Of a stretch of 64,000 nt of DNA, positions 61,044 through 64,000 are shown in pieces; the first letter of the stretch is position 1, and each line of letters begins with the position of its first letter. Position numbers and translations under genes: made by a program. The notes beneath the pieces are model-generated. The model was not told where the DNA came from. It worked only from the letters and a program-made list of their open reading frames with translations, and searched no databases. Source of the DNA: Nostoc sp. KVJ3 (GTDB taxonomy: Bacteria; Cyanobacteriota; Cyanobacteriia; Cyanobacteriales; Nostocaceae); assembly GCF_026127265.1 (NCBI RefSeq), contig NZ_WWFG01000002.1, forward strand, positions 1,922,001-1,986,000, written 5' to 3'.

Positions 61044-62318
61044 TCAGGAATCAGCTTTGCGTAAATCCTGTTGATTTTTCGCTGTCCGGCTGAAGACTCG
61101 ATAGTATAGTGACGTACTGGTTTCCTTTAAGGGAAATAGCAGATAGGTAAGAGGATTTATTGCCACAATAATATTTCGGAAATCTCGCCGAGCGAAAAAC
61201 AAAATGGCACGAGCAACTTGCTGTGCAGACATCACCCCATAGGGATTGAGTTGACTTTTAAACGGGCCAAGAATTAACTTGCGAATCACACAATCCCCAT
61301 CCAAACGCTTGAGAGTAACAATATCACCTAGCGATCGCTTGCTGAGTTCATAAAGTGGACTCAAGGCTGGAGAAACCTCAGCTTCAGAAGTGTTTACCCA
61401 AATTTCCTTTGTTGCTTTGGCTTGTGGCCCTGTCACAGTTGTCAAAAATATATCCATCAACCGTAATGCTGAAAAGGTATTCACCTCATAGGAGGAGTTG
61501 ATAGCCTCTGGTGTGCGGCTGGCGTAGACATTGATTCCGTGGTTGATAATTAAAATATCTACTTTCTCTAAACTATTCCTCAGTTCGGCTTCATTACCTA
61601 ATTGCCACGGAACTACTTTCACCCCAACTTGTTCTATTAATTTTTCGGGATTAGTAGTTAATGCCACGACTTTAGCATTATTCTTGACAAGTTCAGCTAC
61701 TAATGCTTGTCCCAACGCTCCTGATGCTCCAGTTAAAGCGATGGTTTTCCCTTTGAGAGACAGTCCTGTGCCAAGAATTTTATCCACTAAGGGAAAGACA
61801 CCACTGTAGTAAGCGTTGACATCATCAAAATGATGCCGCCAATGGTAAGACCGATTCACCCACCAAATGGAGGGAATAGTCTCTAAAGGGCCGGGGAGGT
61901 GGTTGTAGTCTGTATCAATTTTTCCCTGGAAATATCGTACAGACGCGCCATACAAGAAGGTGGAACCATAAGCTACTCCCAGCCATAACCCCATTTGTTG
62001 AACAATTAAGGCAATGACTACCAATATCACTAGCAGTAAACTCGATTCTAAAATGTCGTGATAGAGTTGGGATTCTTGGTAAATTTTCAGGGAAACTATT
62101 GATAAATCCCGGCGATAGGCGCTATGGTGCTTATTGTGCCATTTAGCAAGCCAATTGACTTGGTGACACAAAGCATGGTAGCTATCTCTCAAAATCTCAG
62201 CGAGTAAAAGTGAAAAGAGGCCCCAACAAGCAAATTGTAAGCTCACATTGAGCCAAACCCAATTAATTTGTAATGTTGTCTCAATTGCAATCAAGTTTTC
62301 AACTAGCATTTTTATCAT
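61044..62318 (-). CDS. Bifunctional sterol desaturase/short-chain dehydrogenase
   Basis: 424 residues. Residues ~1-180 are a membrane di-iron hydroxylase of the sterol desaturase/fatty acid hydroxylase type with His boxes HALCH, HNKHH and HWRHH between hydrophobic helices. Residues ~190-400 are an SDR-like Rossmann domain (KGKTIALTGASGALGQAL, INHGINVYA, YELSKRS). The fusion is known in cyanobacteria, with unknown substrate; the parts suggest hydroxylation of a lipid followed by oxidation or reduction of the product. The catalytic SDR Tyr-x3-Lys appears as YELSK. Just downstream of the desaturase gene on the same strand (gap 77). Confidence 0.9.
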   Translation of the reverse strand: MIKMLVENLIAIETTLQINWVWLNVSLQFACWGLFSLLLAEILRDSYHALCHQVNWLAKWHNKHHSAYRRDLSIVSLKIYQESQLYHDILESSLLLVILVVIALIVQQMGLWLGVAYGSTFLYGASVRYFQGKIDTDYNHLPGPLETIPSIWWVNRSYHWRHHFDDVNAYYSGVFPLVDKILGTGLSLKGKTIALTGASGALGQALVAELVKNNAKVVALTTNPEKLIEQVGVKVVPWQLGNEAELRNSLEKVDILIINHGINVYASRTPEAINSSYEVNTFSALRLMDIFLTTVTGPQAKATKEIWVNTSEAEVSPALSPLYELSKRSLGDIVTLKRLDGDCVIRKLILGPFKSQLNPYGVMSAQQVARAILFFARRDFRNIIVAINPLTYLLFPLKETSTSLYYRVFSRTAKNQQDLRKADS

Positions 62319-62395
62319 ATTTGTCTATACTCGTTTTTCTTAATGCTTAATGCCCAATTACAAATTGCGTAGCTTGCTTCTCGCTGGAGGCAGTA

Positions 62396-63340
62396 TTACG
62401 AATTAGTTATGATATCCCAGTTGACTTTCATATATCCAGGTTCAATGTGGGTAAAGTGTTTGTTCAATTGCTGATGTGCTTTTGGTAGGGCATGGAACGG
62501 AATTGATGGGTATAAATGATGCTCTGCATGAAACGACATATTCCACATGAAAAATCGCATCGGCCAGAACGTTAGGGTTGTGCGCGTATTTGTGAGCAGA
62601 TTCGCGTCAAGAGTGCAACCTGTATGTTCTGCTAGCAGAATGAAACGGAGAATCGGCTGACCGACAATTAAGGGTAGCAGCCAATAGAGGAAAAACCAAG
62701 GCTGACCAACTACAATTGAGATGGCGATCGCACTTACATAAATACCTAATTGCCATCGAGTAGAGTTGATAACTCCAGCTCGTGCGGCTTCTGGCACAAA
62801 TGGAAAATCTTTAAATTGACCAGTCGCCACCTGAAAATGCCCGACTACTTTACCCCACCACCACGGTAAACCGCTAATTATCAACAAGTATTTACCTACA
62901 TTACTCGGTTTGAGATCGCTTAGTTCGGGATCTTTGTCAGGAACACGAGTGTAACGATGATGCCACTTATGATAACGACGAAAAAACGTGCTGTTATAAA
63001 ATGACAGCAAGCCAGAAAACCAAGCTACAGAATCATTCAAACGATTGTTAGCAAAAGCAGTTCTGTGAACGCATTCATGCATTGGTGCAAACATCGCAGC
63101 CATACTGAAACCGTAGATTACCAGTGCTGGTATAGCTACTGACCAATTGCCAAAGTTTGCTGACCACAGGTAGCCACTGCAACCGATAATTGTGAGATGC
63201 AAAGCCAGTTGAATTATCCCTTTGGAGTTAGAGCGATCGTTTAGAACACTTAACGCCTGTACAGTGAGAATCTGGGAGAGATTTGGCTCCGTATCAGCTT
63301 CGGGTTCTAATAATTCAGATTGAATAATTTCCTCAGACAT
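62396..63340 (-). CDS. Membrane fatty acid desaturase family protein
   Basis: 314 residues from ATG 63340 (MSEEIIQSELLEPEAD); upstream in-frame sequence to 63454 is open but reads through intergenic-type DNA. Three His boxes for the di-iron centre: HECVH (with HRTAF), HKWHH and HAEHH, plus an additional HTGC. About four membrane helices. It introduces double bonds or a hydroxyl/keto group in membrane lipids; the exact position is not predictable. It probably forms a unit with the downstream hydroxylase-SDR gene. Confidence 0.9.
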   Translation of the reverse strand: MSEEIIQSELLEPEADTEPNLSQILTVQALSVLNDRSNSKGIIQLALHLTIIGCSGYLWSANFGNWSVAIPALVIYGFSMAAMFAPMHECVHRTAFANNRLNDSVAWFSGLLSFYNSTFFRRYHKWHHRYTRVPDKDPELSDLKPSNVGKYLLIISGLPWWWGKVVGHFQVATGQFKDFPFVPEAARAGVINSTRWQLGIYVSAIAISIVVGQPWFFLYWLLPLIVGQPILRFILLAEHTGCTLDANLLTNTRTTLTFWPMRFFMWNMSFHAEHHLYPSIPFHALPKAHQQLNKHFTHIEPGYMKVNWDIITNS

Positions 63341-63472
63341 AATTGAAACTCTATATAGCGTTGCTGAGTTGCCTGTTCGAGAAATTAAGCTTTTTGGCGA
63401 TTTGAGCCTAAGTCCGACTTCAGCCAAAATAAATCTTTTGCCTGAGACATTCAAGATCGCCCCAACAGAAAT

Positions 63473-64000
63473 TTAAGCAGCACAAAAAATCGGGGCAGGT
63501 GATAAACCCGCCCCGACTTCTGGTATAGTCCGCCCAACGGCTTTTGCTACAGGCTTTAAACTATCAACTAAATCCACCATATCTTCCAAGGAAAGGGCTT
63601 GACGGGCATCAGAAACAGATTTTTCTGGTTCTGGGTGACATTCAATAATTAATCCATCTGCACCGCAAGCGATCGCAGCCCTAGCCATAGGTGCTACCAG
63701 TTCCCGTTTCCCTACGGCGTGGGAAGGATCTACAATCACAGGTAGGTGAGTTATTTGCTTGAGTGCTGCCACTGCTGCTAAATCTAGGACATTGCGGGTG
63801 TAATTATCAAAGCTGCGGATACCGCGTTCGCACAACACTACATCAGGATTCCCGTGGCTGAGGATATATTCAGCAGCCATAACGAATTCTTCAATTGTCG
63901 CTGCTAAACCACGTTTGAGCAGGATTGGTTTACCAGCTTGTCCCAAAGCTTTGAGCAAGTCGAAGTTTTGCATATTGCGGCTACCAACTTGAAGCATATC
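63473..64000 (-). CDS. aroF: 3-deoxy-7-phosphoheptulonate (DAHP) synthase, 3' part
   Basis: The frame is open to the window edge, so the N-terminal part is outside. The visible ~175 residues include the conserved stretch DMLQVGSRNMQNFDLLKALG, then KPILLKRG, CERGIRSFDNYTRN, PVIVDPSHAVGKRE and DGLIIECHPEPEKSVSDA of AroF/KDO8P-type DAHP synthases. It joins PEP and erythrose-4-phosphate in the first step of the shikimate pathway. Bacillus-type single-domain enzyme by sequence. Ends with PEVGAGLSPAPIFCAA. The desaturase gene follows on the same strand, about 130 bases downstream. Confidence 0.95.
   Translation of the reverse strand, partial: DMLQVGSRNMQNFDLLKALGQAGKPILLKRGLAATIEEFVMAAEYILSHGNPDVVLCERGIRSFDNYTRNVLDLAAVAALKQITHLPVIVDPSHAVGKRELVAPMARAAIACGADGLIIECHPEPEKSVSDARQALSLEDMVDLVDSLKPVAKAVGRTIPEVGAGLSPAPIFCAA

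Noticed and set aside
1..64000. tRNA or rRNA genes
   Set aside because: I looked by eye for T-loop patterns (GGTTCGA/GGTTCAA) with acceptor stems and found none convincing; a tRNAscan run would settle it.

Overview
The window looks like chromosomal DNA of a filamentous, heterocyst-type cyanobacterium (Nostocales, Nostoc-like). Evidence: the octamer GCGATCGC (HIP1) recurs throughout; heptanucleotide tandem repeats (CAATGCC/CCAATTC type) and purine- or pyrimidine-rich short repeats fill the gaps; and the genes include cyanobacterial types such as NdbB, Tab2/Atab2, a DUF2949 protein, a cyanophycinase-like peptidase, Hanks-type kinases with WD40 repeats and a PlsY-dikinase fusion. Genes are monocistronic or in short runs on both strands, separated by gaps rich in palindromes and MITE-like elements. 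No tRNA, rRNA or CRISPR array was recognised by eye.

Layout. 1-5.8 kb: two tandem, recently duplicated RTX calcium-binding protein genes (the first cut by the window edge) with almost identical upstream regions. 6-9 kb: a PlsY-like/PEP-synthase-like fusion gene split by a frameshift. 9-20 kb: a 38-residue membrane protein, gatA, a RodZ-like HTH protein, an APH-type phosphotransferase, a His-rich PadR regulator with its operator, a HAD phosphatase, moeB-rhodanese, an MFS transporter, ftsH and a DUF2949 protein. 20-29.6 kb: a BCS1-like AAA ATPase, a photolyase-like pair encoded as two genes in reversed domain order, PrxQ, three small genes including nuclease-like proteins, a cysteine desulfurase, an aldo/keto reductase, an SDR and a cyanophycinase-like protein. 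30-42 kb: two unknown proteins, a GT4 glycosyltransferase, lepA, an RHH-like small protein, a sensor histidine kinase, an IS200/IS605-type remnant with its own small RHH gene, nfu and a GH57 glycosidase. 42-57.6 kb: three Hanks-type kinases interspersed with a ClC-CBS-Usp transporter, a PmbA/TldE protein, Tab2, a HAD hydrolase, NdbB and a DUF2252 protein. 57.6-64 kb: a beta-lactamase-fold serine hydrolase, a polysaccharide deacetylase, a small HExxH protein, a sterol-desaturase/SDR fusion, a fatty acid desaturase and the 3' part of a DAHP synthase gene.

How the genes work together. Most are housekeeping or signalling genes without a shared pathway. Thematic links are envelope and lipid functions at 57-63.5 kb (deacetylase, PBP-like hydrolase, desaturase, hydroxylase-SDR), photosynthesis support (NdbB for phylloquinone, Tab2 for photosystem translation, FtsH), sulfur and iron-sulfur chemistry (cysteine desulfurase, Nfu, MoeB-rhodanese) and Ser/Thr phosphorylation. 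The most unusual items are the split, order-reversed photolyase pair with four cysteines spaced like those of iron-sulfur photolyases, the small nuclease-like cassette at 23.7-25.2 kb, the RTX tandem duplication, the frameshifted PlsY-dikinase gene, the His-rich PadR regulator, a hairpin that would hide the RBS of the RodZ-like gene, and several families of short inverted-repeat elements.
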